A stretch of 64,000 nucleotides of DNA from assembly GCF_000826645.1 (NCBI RefSeq), contig NZ_JXJP01000008.1, positions 513,501-577,500 of the forward strand, in the 5' to 3' direction. The notes beneath the pieces were generated by a model. That model made no database searches. It was not told the DNA's origin and worked only from the letters and a program-made list of their open reading frames with translations. Source of the DNA: Psychroserpens mesophilus. GTDB taxonomy: Bacteria > Bacteroidota > Bacteroidia > Flavobacteriales > Flavobacteriaceae. The translations under genes were made by a program, and so were the position numbers. This document shows positions 17,214 to 26,008 of this stretch, piece by piece; the first letter of the stretch is position 1; each line of letters begins with the position of its first letter.

Positions 17214-20063
17214 ATGAATACAGCAGATTTTTCACTTCGTCACATTGGTCCGAGAGAAGCAGATCAAAAACACATGTTACAAACGATTGGTGCGGATTCT
17301 ATGGAACAATTAATCCATCAAACTATTCCTGACGGGATTCGCTTAAAATCCGATTTAGATTTAGACGAACCAATGAGCGAGCAAGAATATTTGCTTCATA
17401 TCTATAACCTTTCAAAGAAAAATAAAGTCTTTAAAACATATATTGGTTTAGGGTATCATCCAACCATCATGCCTGCTGTAATTCAACGTAACATTTTAGA
17501 AAATCCAGGTTGGTACACTGCTTACACGCCTTATCAGGCAGAAATTGCTCAAGGACGTTTAGAAGCGCTTTTAAATTTTCAAACCATGGTTACCGATCTC
17601 ACAGGAATGGAGATTGCCAATGCGTCGCTTTTAGATGAAAGTACAGCTGCAGCTGAAGCCATGAGTTTATTGTTTGCTGTGAGAGAAAGAGATCAGAAAA
17701 AAGCTGGTGTCAATAAATTTTTTATTTCTGAACATATCCTTCCTCAAACCTTATCATTATTACAGACCAGAGCAACACCAATAGGCATTGAACTGGTTGT
17801 TGGTAAAGAAGACGAATTTGATTTTTCTGAAGATTATTTTGCTGCTATTTTACAGTATCCAGGAAAATTTGGTCAGGTAACTGATATCAAATCCTTCATA
17901 GAAAAAGCAAATGCTTCAAATATAAAAGTTGCTGTTGCAGCAGACATTATGAGTTTGATTAAACTTGAAGCTCCTGGAAAATTCGGTGCTGATGTCGTGG
18001 TTGGAACTACACAACGTTTCGGAATTCCTATGGGATATGGTGGTCCGCATGCAGCATATTTTGCTACAAAAGAAGCTTACAAAAGAGATCTTCCAGGTCG
18101 TATTATTGGTGTCACCAAAGATGCAAATGGCAACAGAGCTTTACGTATGGCTCTACAAACTCGTGAGCAACATATTAAACGTGACAAAGCGACATCAAAT
18201 ATATGTACAGCTCAAGTTTTACTTGCTGTAATGGCTGGGATGTACTCAGTATATCACGGACCAAAAGGCTTAGAATATATTGCCAACAACATTCATCATA
18301 AAGCAGTTGCTATTTCCAATGCCCTTGGTAAATTAGGATTTGAACAGGCAAACCATTCTTTTTTTGATACCCTTCATATCAAAGCAAACGCAAAAGCGAT
18401 AAAGGCTGAAGCTGAAAGCAAAAAAATAAACTTCTATTACCCTAATGATAACGAGGTTGTCTTATCAATTAATGAACCGACTACGCTAGAAGAGGTCAAT
18501 AAAATAGTTTCAGTTTTTGCGAAAATTGCGAATAAACCAACTGTTGAAATTCAAGAAATCCCTAAAGAAAATGCTATTGATTTTAAATTAAAACGTCAAT
18601 CTGAATTTTTGCAGGAACCCGTATTTAATTCACATCATTCTGAAACAGAATTAATGCGATATATTAAACAATTAGAACGTAAAGATTTGGCATTAAATCA
18701 TTCTATGATTTCATTAGGTTCTTGTACAATGAAACTTAATGCTGCGTCTGAAATGCTTCCTTTAAGCTGGTTTAAATGGGGAAAAATACATCCATTTGTT
18801 CCAATAGAGCAAGCTAAAGGCTACCAAATTGTTTTAAAAGAACTTGAAGATCAACTAACAGAAATTACGGGTTTTGCAGGTACATCATTACAACCAAATT
18901 CTGGAGCACAAGGTGAGTTTGCTGGATTAATGGTGATACGTGCTTATCATGAATCAAGAGGTGATCATCATAGAAACATCTGTATTATTCCGTCGTCTGC
19001 ACATGGAACAAATCCAGCAAGTGCTGTTATGGCAGGAATGAAAGTTGTAGTCACCAAATCTACTGAAAAGGGAAATATTGATGTTGACGATTTAAGAGAA
19101 AAAGCAGAATTGCATAAAGATAACTTAGCTGCTCTTATGGTAACTTACCCATCAACTCATGGAGTCTATGAAGCTTCTATAAAAGACATAACCAAGATCA
19201 TTCACGATAATGGTGGTCAAGTATATATGGATGGTGCAAATATGAATGCTCAAGTTGGACTCACTAATCCTGGAAATATTGGAGCAGATGTGTGCCATCT
19301 TAATTTACATAAAACCTTTGCCATTCCTCATGGTGGTGGTGGACCAGGTGTTGGTCCGATTTGTGTAGCCAAGCAATTGGTTCCTTTTTTACCTAGCAAT
19401 CCATTAGTAAAAACCGGAGGAGACCAAGCAATTACAGCAATTTCTGCGGCGCCTTTTGGGTCTTCATTAGCCTGCTTAATTTCTTATGGCTACATCAAAA
19501 TGTTAGGTGCATCTGGATTAAAACGCTCTACTGAAGTTGCTATTTTAAATGCAAATTACATTAAAAAACGCCTGGAAGGATCTTATGAAACCTTATATTC
19601 TGGTGAACTTGGACGTGCAGCTCACGAAATGATTATTGACTGCAGACCTTTTAAAGCTCATGGTATTGAAGTTGTTGATATCGCAAAACGTTTAATGGAT
19701 TATGGTTTCCATGCTCCAACAGTATCGTTTCCGGTTGCAGGAACCATGATGATTGAACCAACAGAAAGTGAAAGCAAACAAGAAATGGATCGTTTTTGTG
19801 ATGCAATGATTTCCATTAAACATGAAATTGACAGTGTATCAAAGGACGATGAAAATAATATTTTGAAAAATGCTCCTCATACTATGGATATGATTACTGA
19901 TGATGAATGGTTACTCCCTTATACACGTCAGCAAGCTGCTTTCCCACTAGACTATGTAAGAGCTAATAAATTCTGGCCAAGTGTACGTCGAGTAGATGAC
20001 GCTTATGGCGATAGAAATTTAATCTGTACATGCGCACCAATTGAAGCCTATATGGAAGCTTAA
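17214..20063 (+). CDS. gcvP: Glycine dehydrogenase (decarboxylating), P protein
   Basis: A 949-residue single-chain P protein of the glycine cleavage system. It decarboxylates glycine with pyridoxal phosphate and passes the aminomethyl group to the lipoyl H protein. The two homologous halves are both present. The PLP lysine is K700 in HLNLHKTFAIPHGGGGPG, and the glycine-rich SSAHGTNPASA stretch is upstream of it. Length and motifs match the homodimeric form rather than the split gcvPA/gcvPB form. The T and H protein genes are not in the window. No glycine riboswitch is visible in the 122-base leader. A terminator follows. Confidence 0.97.
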   Translation: MNTADFSLRHIGPREADQKHMLQTIGADSMEQLIHQTIPDGIRLKSDLDLDEPMSEQEYLLHIYNLSKKNKVFKTYIGLGYHPTIMPAVIQRNILENPGWYTAYTPYQAEIAQGRLEALLNFQTMVTDLTGMEIANASLLDESTAAAEAMSLLFAVRERDQKKAGVNKFFISEHILPQTLSLLQTRATPIGIELVVGKEDEFDFSEDYFAAILQYPGKFGQVTDIKSFIEKANASNIKVAVAADIMSLIKLEAPGKFGADVVVGTTQRFGIPMGYGGPHAAYFATKEAYKRDLPGRIIGVTKDANGNRALRMALQTREQHIKRDKATSNICTAQVLLAVMAGMYSVYHGPKGLEYIANNIHHKAVAISNALGKLGFEQANHSFFDTLHIKANAKAIKAEAESKKINFYYPNDNEVVLSINEPTTLEEVNKIVSVFAKIANKPTVEIQEIPKENAIDFKLKRQSEFLQEPVFNSHHSETELMRYIKQLERKDLALNHSMISLGSCTMKLNAASEMLPLSWFKWGKIHPFVPIEQAKGYQIVLKELEDQLTEITGFAGTSLQPNSGAQGEFAGLMVIRAYHESRGDHHRNICIIPSSAHGTNPASAVMAGMKVVVTKSTEKGNIDVDDLREKAELHKDNLAALMVTYPSTHGVYEASIKDITKIIHDNGGQVYMDGANMNAQVGLTNPGNIGADVCHLNLHKTFAIPHGGGGPGVGPICVAKQLVPFLPSNPLVKTGGDQAITAISAAPFGSSLACLISYGYIKMLGASGLKRSTEVAILNANYIKKRLEGSYETLYSGELGRAAHEMIIDCRPFKAHGIEVVDIAKRLMDYGFHAPTVSFPVAGTMMIEPTESESKQEMDRFCDAMISIKHEIDSVSKDDENNILKNAPHTMDMITDDEWLLPYTRQQAAFPLDYVRANKFWPSVRRVDDAYGDRNLICTCAPIEAYMEA

Positions 20064-20090
20064 ATAGGACGTTTGAACATCGTAAAAACA

Positions 20091-20136
20091 AAAGGCAATT
20101 TATTAGCATTTGATTAAATGTTAGTATATTGCCTTT
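20091..20136 (+). terminator. Terminator of gcvP
   Basis: Outer arms AAAGGCAAT (20091-20099) and ATTGCCTTT (20128-20136) enclose an inner hairpin (20104-20111 / 20116-20123), followed by a T-rich tail; it separates gcvP from the next operon. Confidence 0.8.
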
Positions 20137-20171
20137 TACTTTTAATAGTATAAATTATACATAACTTTTTT

Positions 20172-21230
20172 ATGAGTATCAAAATCACTGGAACTGGAAG
20201 TTACATTCCGAAAATGATAGAGAAAAATGAAGATTTTTATCATCATGATTTTTTAAATATTGATGGATCATCAATAAATCACCCAAATGAAATAATTGTA
20301 GATAAATTTAAGGCAATTACAGGCATTGCGGAAAGACGCTATGCAGATGATCAATTAACATCTTCAGATTTGGGATTTTTAGCGGCTCAAAAAGCTATAG
20401 AAGATGCTAATATTAATCCTGAGGAATTAGATTATATCATTTGTGCTCACAATTTTGGAGACGTTAAAGCTAATACCATTCAAAGTGATATATTACCATG
20501 CCTTGCTTCTAGAGTCAAACACAGATTACGAATTAAAAATCCAAAATGTGTTGCTTACGACATTTTATTTGGATGTCCTGGTTGGGTTGAAGGCGTAATT
20601 CAAGCTAAAGCTTTTATCCAATCTGGAATGGCTAAACGTTGTCTGGTTATTGGTTCTGAGACTTTATCTCGTGTAGTAGATAAACACGATCGAGATTCGA
20701 TGATTTATTCTGATGGTGCAGGCGCAACTATTGTAGAAGCGTCAGACGAAGAAGGTGGTATTTTAGCTCATGAAACTGCATCATTCACATATGATGAAGC
20801 CTACTATCTTTACTTCGGAAATTCAAACAATCAAGAGCTCTGTAAAGACACTCGCTACATTAAAATGCATGGTAGAAAAATCTATGAATTTGCTTTGACG
20901 AATGTGCCGTTAGCCATGAAAACATGTTTAGATAACAGCGGTGTAGATATCAGCGACGTCAAAAAGATTTTAATTCACCAAGCTAATGAAAAAATGGATG
21001 AAGCGATTATAAAACGTTTCTACAAATTGTATAAAAAAGACGCACCAGAAAATATCATGCCTATGAGCATTCATAAGTTAGGAAACAGTTCTGTAGCAAC
21101 AGTTCCAACACTCTATGATCTGATTATCAATAATAAAATGGAACACCATTCTATTAACAAAGGTGATGTTATTATTTTTGCAAGTGTTGGTGCAGGAATG
21201 CATATTAATGCCATAGTTTACAAGCATTAA
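20172..21230 (+). CDS. 3-oxoacyl-ACP synthase III family protein
   Basis: A 352-residue thiolase-fold enzyme with the KAS III catalytic triad: C135 in FGCPGWVEG, H269 in LIHQANEKMDEA, and N305 in HKLGNSSVATVPTLYDL. FabH-type enzymes start fatty acid synthesis by condensing an acyl-CoA with malonyl-ACP; related family members make other products, and the substrate of this one is not evident. It may not be the housekeeping FabH, since no fatty-acid genes are adjacent. It is cotranscribed with proC, whose ATG begins one base after its stop. Confidence 0.9.
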   Translation: MSIKITGTGSYIPKMIEKNEDFYHHDFLNIDGSSINHPNEIIVDKFKAITGIAERRYADDQLTSSDLGFLAAQKAIEDANINPEELDYIICAHNFGDVKANTIQSDILPCLASRVKHRLRIKNPKCVAYDILFGCPGWVEGVIQAKAFIQSGMAKRCLVIGSETLSRVVDKHDRDSMIYSDGAGATIVEASDEEGGILAHETASFTYDEAYYLYFGNSNNQELCKDTRYIKMHGRKIYEFALTNVPLAMKTCLDNSGVDISDVKKILIHQANEKMDEAIIKRFYKLYKKDAPENIMPMSIHKLGNSSVATVPTLYDLIINNKMEHHSINKGDVIIFASVGAGMHINAIVYKH

Positions 21231-21231
21231 A

Positions 21232-22023
21232 ATGAATCAAAAAATAGCAATTATAGGTGGTGGTAATTTAGGTCAGGCTATCGCTTCTGGTTTAATGTCA
21301 GAAGATTATATTGCTTCAGATTTAACAATTACACGTCATAAAATTGAGCTATTATTCGATTTTAAAAATCGAGGTGTTAAGGTTACTACGAATAACTGTG
21401 AAGCTGTACAAACGTCGCAGATCATCATTATTGCAGTAAAACCTTATAAAATTCAATCGGTTTTAAAAGAAGTCTCGCCTTACATCACTAAAGAACATTT
21501 ACTAATTTCAGTTGTTAGTGATTTTACCATTGAAAGCATTGCTTCAGAATTACAATCGACTCCAGTGATATTTAGAGCGATGCCTAATACAGCGTCTTCA
21601 GTTAATGAATCGATGACATGTATTGCATCTCATAATGCTTCCGAAGAAAATATTAAAACGGTCACTTCTATATTTAATGCTTTAGGAAAAACCATTTCAA
21701 TTGACGAACAACTTATGGATGCTGCAACCGTCTTAGGTGCCTGCGGAATAGCTTATGTACTTCGCTTTATTAGAGGCATGATTCAAGGTGGTATTGAAAT
21801 AGGTTTCGATGCAAAAACTGCAACCCAAATTGCAACACAAACTGTAAAAGGCGCCAGTGAATTATTATTACAAAAAGGTAATCATCCGGAAGCTGAGATT
21901 GATAAAGTAACAACTCCTAAAGGTTGTACAATTGCTGGATTAAATGAAATGGAACACCAGGGCTTTAGTTCCGCATTAATTAGAGGTATCAAAACCTCTT
22001 ATGATAATATTGCAGACGATTAA
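21232..22023 (+). CDS. proC: Pyrroline-5-carboxylate reductase
   Basis: A 263-residue enzyme that reduces 1-pyrroline-5-carboxylate to proline with NAD(P)H. The Rossmann motif IAIIGGGNLGQAIASGL starts at residue 5, and the C-terminal family signature TPKGCTIAGLNEMEHQGF is complete. The length is normal. It is the second gene of a two-gene unit with the KAS III-like gene, an unexpected pairing for a proline enzyme. The stop codon abuts, without a gap, the stop codon of the convergent FG-GAP gene. Confidence 0.95.
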   Translation: MNQKIAIIGGGNLGQAIASGLMSEDYIASDLTITRHKIELLFDFKNRGVKVTTNNCEAVQTSQIIIIAVKPYKIQSVLKEVSPYITKEHLLISVVSDFTIESIASELQSTPVIFRAMPNTASSVNESMTCIASHNASEENIKTVTSIFNALGKTISIDEQLMDAATVLGACGIAYVLRFIRGMIQGGIEIGFDAKTATQIATQTVKGASELLLQKGNHPEAEIDKVTTPKGCTIAGLNEMEHQGFSSALIRGIKTSYDNIADD

Positions 22024-23592
22024 TTACTTTTTTAACAATCTAAATGTTGAAATACTATTTGATGTATTCATCGTTAATTGGATGAAATACGTGCCATCAC
22101 TTAAACTTGAAATATCATAAACGTTTTCATTTTTTTTATCCATTTCTTTTATTAACCTACCATTAACATCAAAAATATTGATTTTAAAACCATCTTGACT
22201 ATTTGTTTTTATTGAAAAAAATGTATTAGTAGGATTAGGAAATAACTTAAAATCATCTTTATTTTCAATGTCCATTACAGATAAAACTCTAACCAATTTT
22301 AATACCCAAACGGCTCCTTTTTGAAAACCATTTTCGCTATCACCATATGCTCCAACTACCAAACTTAATTGACCTCCCAAATTCCCAACAGAACTGACTG
22401 AAAATCCAAAGTAATTATCTTCACTAAGATTTTCATTGAAACCATTCAAATTAGTAGCATATTTTTCAAAACTATCTACCGTTCCATCTTGATTTAAATT
22501 AATTATGTAGAAAGAACCTGCGTTTTCATTAGTTCCATTAACATACCCACTACTTCCAACTAGAATTTCTTTTTTACCATCCTCATTAATATCCATTACA
22601 TTAGCTATAGACTTTCCAAAATGAGAAAACTGAGATAAGGTATCTGTAAAACCTCCAACAGTTTCACTAATTTTCTGATGACTAGAAACAGTACCATCAC
22701 TATTAAGAAATAAAATATAAACTGCTCCTTTATTAAATCCGCCATCATCATCACGATAGGCACCTACAGCCAAATCAATAACACCATCATTATTTAAATC
22801 TCCAATATTGCATACAGAACCGCCAAAAGAATCTTCTATATCTAGAGTTCCTGTGAAACCACCAGATGTTGAACTTATTTTTTGATAATTATTTACCGTA
22901 AAATCTGCATTTAAAAACAAAATCCAAACAGCTCCTTTTTCTAAACCACCATCACCATCTCGTCTTGCAGCAACTGCAATATCTGTATGTCCATCTCCAT
23001 TAAGATCTCCTAAACTTTCAATATCTGTCCCAAAAACATCCCAAACATCTAAACTTCCACCAAAACTCCCTTCTACACTACTTATTTTCTGATGAGAATA
23101 GACTGTACCATCATTATTTAATGACAATATCCATATAGCGCCATGTCTATAACCACCATCACCATCATATTCAGCGCCTACAGCTATTTCTGTTTTTCCA
23201 TCACCATCTAAATCACCTAAATAAGAAATAGATGCTCCGAAAATATCCCACTCTTCTAGAACTCCACTAAAACCTCCTGAATTGTTTCCGATTTTTGTAT
23301 AATTGCCAACAGAACCTGTACTGTCAAGAAATAAAATATAAACTGAACCAGCATTTAAAGCACCTTGATTGTCTTTTAATGAACTAACTGCTAGGTCAGG
23401 AACGCCATCATTATTTAAATCACCAATACCTTCTACTGTGTAACCAAACCAATCTTCCGATTCTAAAACTGCATTAAAATTGCCATTAGAATCATTAATT
23501 TTAGTTTGTGATGCAACGTTATATACTTGAGAAAAACTTAAATTGCAAACCAATGCTAAGGTGAGAGTTAAAATTTTTGAGTTAGATTTCAT
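22024..23592 (-). CDS. Secreted FG-GAP repeat protein with type IX sorting domain
   Basis: A 522-residue secreted protein with a signal peptide (MKSNSKILTLTLALVCNLSFSQ). Residues about 35-430 are repeats of about 60 residues containing a D-F/W-FG start, a GDLN-DG-DLAVG core and a GAVWILFLN end, the pattern of integrin-type FG-GAP blades with Ca-binding DxDxDG loops. Together they should make a seven-blade-like propeller. The C-terminal 80 residues (FPNPTNTFF through to GTYFIQL) are a type A sorting domain that sends the protein through the type IX system to the surface. Ligand unknown. It is convergent with proC. Confidence 0.9.
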   Translation of the reverse strand: MKSNSKILTLTLALVCNLSFSQVYNVASQTKINDSNGNFNAVLESEDWFGYTVEGIGDLNNDGVPDLAVSSLKDNQGALNAGSVYILFLDSTGSVGNYTKIGNNSGGFSGVLEEWDIFGASISYLGDLDGDGKTEIAVGAEYDGDGGYRHGAIWILSLNNDGTVYSHQKISSVEGSFGGSLDVWDVFGTDIESLGDLNGDGHTDIAVAARRDGDGGLEKGAVWILFLNADFTVNNYQKISSTSGGFTGTLDIEDSFGGSVCNIGDLNNDGVIDLAVGAYRDDDGGFNKGAVYILFLNSDGTVSSHQKISETVGGFTDTLSQFSHFGKSIANVMDINEDGKKEILVGSSGYVNGTNENAGSFYIINLNQDGTVDSFEKYATNLNGFNENLSEDNYFGFSVSSVGNLGGQLSLVVGAYGDSENGFQKGAVWVLKLVRVLSVMDIENKDDFKLFPNPTNTFFSIKTNSQDGFKINIFDVNGRLIKEMDKKNENVYDISSLSDGTYFIQLTMNTSNSISTFRLLKK

Positions 23593-23642
23593 TTAAGAGA
23601 TTTTTTTGATACAGCCTACGGCGATTAACAAATATAACAAAA

Positions 23643-24164
23643 ATGTACGAAGGAAAATTTCCACATAAAAGATACAAGCTTACTTTAGAGTTTCTTAACA
23701 AACACATAGATAGTTCAAAAACTATATTAGATTTAGGAGTTCGAAATCCGTTTACCGAAATCATGATCCAAAATGGATATTCTGTTGAAAACACCTCTGG
23801 TTTGGACTTAGATTTAGACACCTCTGAAATAAAAAATTCAAACGCAGACGTGGTAACGGCCTTTGAAATCTTTGAGCATCTTCTTTCTCCTTTTACTGTT
23901 TTAAAGTCAATACAAACTGATAAATTGGTTGCAAGTGTTCCGCTTAAATTGTGGTTTGCATCTGCATATCGAAGTAAAACTGACCTTCGAGACAGGCATT
24001 ATCACGAATTTGAAGACTGGCAATTTGACTGGTTACTTGAAAAATCTGGCTGGAAAATCATTGCTTCAGAAAAATGGACAAATCCAGTAAAAAAAATTGG
24101 AGTTAGACCGATTTTACGTAGGTCTACTAACAGATATTATATCGTATATGCTGAAAGATTGTAA
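23643..24164 (+). CDS. Class I SAM-dependent methyltransferase
   Basis: A 173-residue protein with a compact Rossmann methyltransferase layout. Motif I is ILDLGVRNPFTE (degenerate compared with E/DxGxGxG), the acidic end of strand 2 is SGLDLDLD, and the FEIFEHLLSPFTVLK stretch matches the motif seen in the Methyltransf_23/11 group. The substrate is unknown. The ATG lies 50 bases from the start of the divergent FG-GAP gene. The glycosyltransferase 75 bases downstream hints at a role in a surface glycan, but this is only proximity. Confidence 0.8.
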   Translation: MYEGKFPHKRYKLTLEFLNKHIDSSKTILDLGVRNPFTEIMIQNGYSVENTSGLDLDLDTSEIKNSNADVVTAFEIFEHLLSPFTVLKSIQTDKLVASVPLKLWFASAYRSKTDLRDRHYHEFEDWQFDWLLEKSGWKIIASEKWTNPVKKIGVRPILRRSTNRYYIVYAERL

Positions 24165-24239
24165 ATTTGAAACTTTGAATTCCAGATTCCCATTCGTTTT
24201 CTTTAGATTTGAAAGTAAGCATTTACATTTGAGTTTTAA

Positions 24240-25088
24240 ATGAATTTCTACATTGTCATTCCAGCCCATAACGAAGAAGATTCTATAGGCTTAACACTTG
24301 AATCTTTAGCAGAACAAACGCTTTTGCCTAAAAAAGTTATTGTAGTAAATGATCATTCAACAGATAAGACAGTGTCTATCATCCAGAAATATGTAAATCA
24401 GCATCATTGGCTAAATTTAGTAAACACGAGTTCATCAAATGAACATATTCCTGGTTCGAAAGTAATTAATGCATTTTACAAAGGTTATGAAATCCTTGAT
24501 GAAAATTATGATATAATCTGCAAGTTTGATGCAGACATCATTCTGCCAAAAGATTATCTAGAAAATATAAAACTCCTTTTTGAAACCGATAAGTCAATAG
24601 GCATTGCTGGTGGATTAGCGTATATTAAAAGAAATGGTGCTTGGGTTTACGAAAACATCTCCAATAAAAATCATGTTCGAGGACCTTTCAAAGCTTACAG
24701 AAAATTATGTTTTGAACAAATAGGTGGCTTAAAAACATCTATTGGCTGGGATACAGTAGATACTTTACTCGCAAAATATCATGGATGGAAAGTGGTCACT
24801 GACAAAACCTTACATATAAAGCATTTAAAACCTACAGGTTTTAGTTACAATACCTCATCCAAATATTTGCAAGGTGAAGCCTTGTATAAAATGCGTTACG
24901 GATTTACAATTACTTTAATTACCGCTTTAAAAATGGCACTAAAAAAGCGAAGTTTTAACATTTTTATTAATTATATGAACGGCTATTTTAAGGCCAAACG
25001 CTCTAATTTGGAATATTTGGTTACAGAAGATGAAGGTAAATTTATCCGGAATCTTAGATGGAATGGGATTTTCGAAAAATTCAAGTAA
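24240..25088 (+). CDS. Family 2 glycosyltransferase
   Basis: A 282-residue GT-A fold glycosyltransferase that transfers a sugar from a nucleotide donor to a lipid, protein or glycan acceptor. The nucleotide-binding start is VIPAHNEEDSIGLTLESLAEQT, the metal site is KFDADIILP (about residues 95-103), and an acceptor-loop GWDTVDTLLAKYHGWKV follows. Membrane helices are not obvious. The linked methyltransferase suggests a small glycan-modifying pair. The acceptor cannot be identified. Confidence 0.9.
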   Translation: MNFYIVIPAHNEEDSIGLTLESLAEQTLLPKKVIVVNDHSTDKTVSIIQKYVNQHHWLNLVNTSSSNEHIPGSKVINAFYKGYEILDENYDIICKFDADIILPKDYLENIKLLFETDKSIGIAGGLAYIKRNGAWVYENISNKNHVRGPFKAYRKLCFEQIGGLKTSIGWDTVDTLLAKYHGWKVVTDKTLHIKHLKPTGFSYNTSSKYLQGEALYKMRYGFTITLITALKMALKKRSFNIFINYMNGYFKAKRSNLEYLVTEDEGKFIRNLRWNGIFEKFK

Positions 25089-25199
25089 CCCTTTGTCAAT
25101 TGTATCAATTAATGAGAACCTGAAATCGAAGATTCATCAATACCTTAGTTTAAAATATATTTAAGAATAATCAAGTTCAAGATGCCACAACTAACAAAA

Positions 25200-26006
25200 C
25201 TAAAAACTCCAACCTTTATAGCTGCTCGACGATTCTAGTTTATTTTCTATACCATCTTCAAGCTCTGAAAAGAAATCAATTCCTGTCAATTCTTCAATTT
25301 GATCAACAGATACGACAAACTTATATAAAGGTTGATTTGAATCTTCATGAGGCATTAAAAAGGCAATCATCTTTGCATTTCCGGTATTTGTGTCAATTAA
25401 TACTTTATAAAATTGATTTGGAACACTCACATCTTCGTCTCCAATGGTTTTCATTTCACCTTTTAAAATTCCACCAGTAATTACAAAAACACCATCATAT
25501 TTTCCTGCCCAATACCTTACCTTCTGCTCAAGTGTATTCCAGATACCAGAATTGAATTGATGCTCTTGCGGACTGATATTACTAGTTAAAAATGTTTCAT
25601 CATGTGCTTGTTTACTAAAACGTCTGTCACCTGCAGGACACAAATGACCTCTGTCGTACCCTGAATTTTTATAGTTTCTCCAATGTGCAGCTCCAGTTTT
25701 AACAGCCTCATCAATTTCAAAATATGGTCGCTTAAAATTGGTATTAGATAAATGGGATTTTTTTAATTCGTAAGCCACCCATTCGGCTTGTTCATGAGTT
25801 TCACTGTATGACAACGAATAGTGTTCGTGATGTACAATTTGTCCTGTAGTGCTTGAAGGCAGGAAGTATTCGTTTGTATTGGTTTTAACTGTTGAGCCTT
25901 CTTTAATAATTTCTGACGCTTCTTTAGACTCTAGAACATATTCGTAACCAAAAATTGCTAGAATTAGGAATAAGGCTATGACGGAATATAAGGTTCGTTT
26001 TTTCAA
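25200..26006 (-). CDS. DNA/RNA non-specific endonuclease (NUC1 type)
   Basis: A 268-residue sugar-non-specific nuclease with an N-terminal signal anchor (LYSVIALFLILAIFGYEYVL) that should place it outside the cytoplasm. The catalytic motif DRGHLCPAGDRRFS is complete, and the metal-binding asparagine region TSNISPQ, with FNSGIWNTLE further on, follows at the expected spacing. The enzyme cuts DNA and RNA using Mg2+ and an active-site His. Its start lies two bases after the stop of the PafA-like phosphatase gene, so the two form one transcript and may together liberate phosphate from nucleic acids. Confidence 0.92.
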   Translation of the reverse strand: MKKRTLYSVIALFLILAIFGYEYVLESKEASEIIKEGSTVKTNTNEYFLPSSTTGQIVHHEHYSLSYSETHEQAEWVAYELKKSHLSNTNFKRPYFEIDEAVKTGAAHWRNYKNSGYDRGHLCPAGDRRFSKQAHDETFLTSNISPQEHQFNSGIWNTLEQKVRYWAGKYDGVFVITGGILKGEMKTIGDEDVSVPNQFYKVLIDTNTGNAKMIAFLMPHEDSNQPLYKFVVSVDQIEELTGIDFFSELEDGIENKLESSSSYKGWSF

Positions 26007-26008
26007 AA

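Noticed and set aside
22260..23590. Repeated blocks in the FG-GAP gene as a DNA repeat or CRISPR array
   Set aside because: Repeats are at the protein level with diverged bases and stay in frame; they are the propeller blades of one gene.
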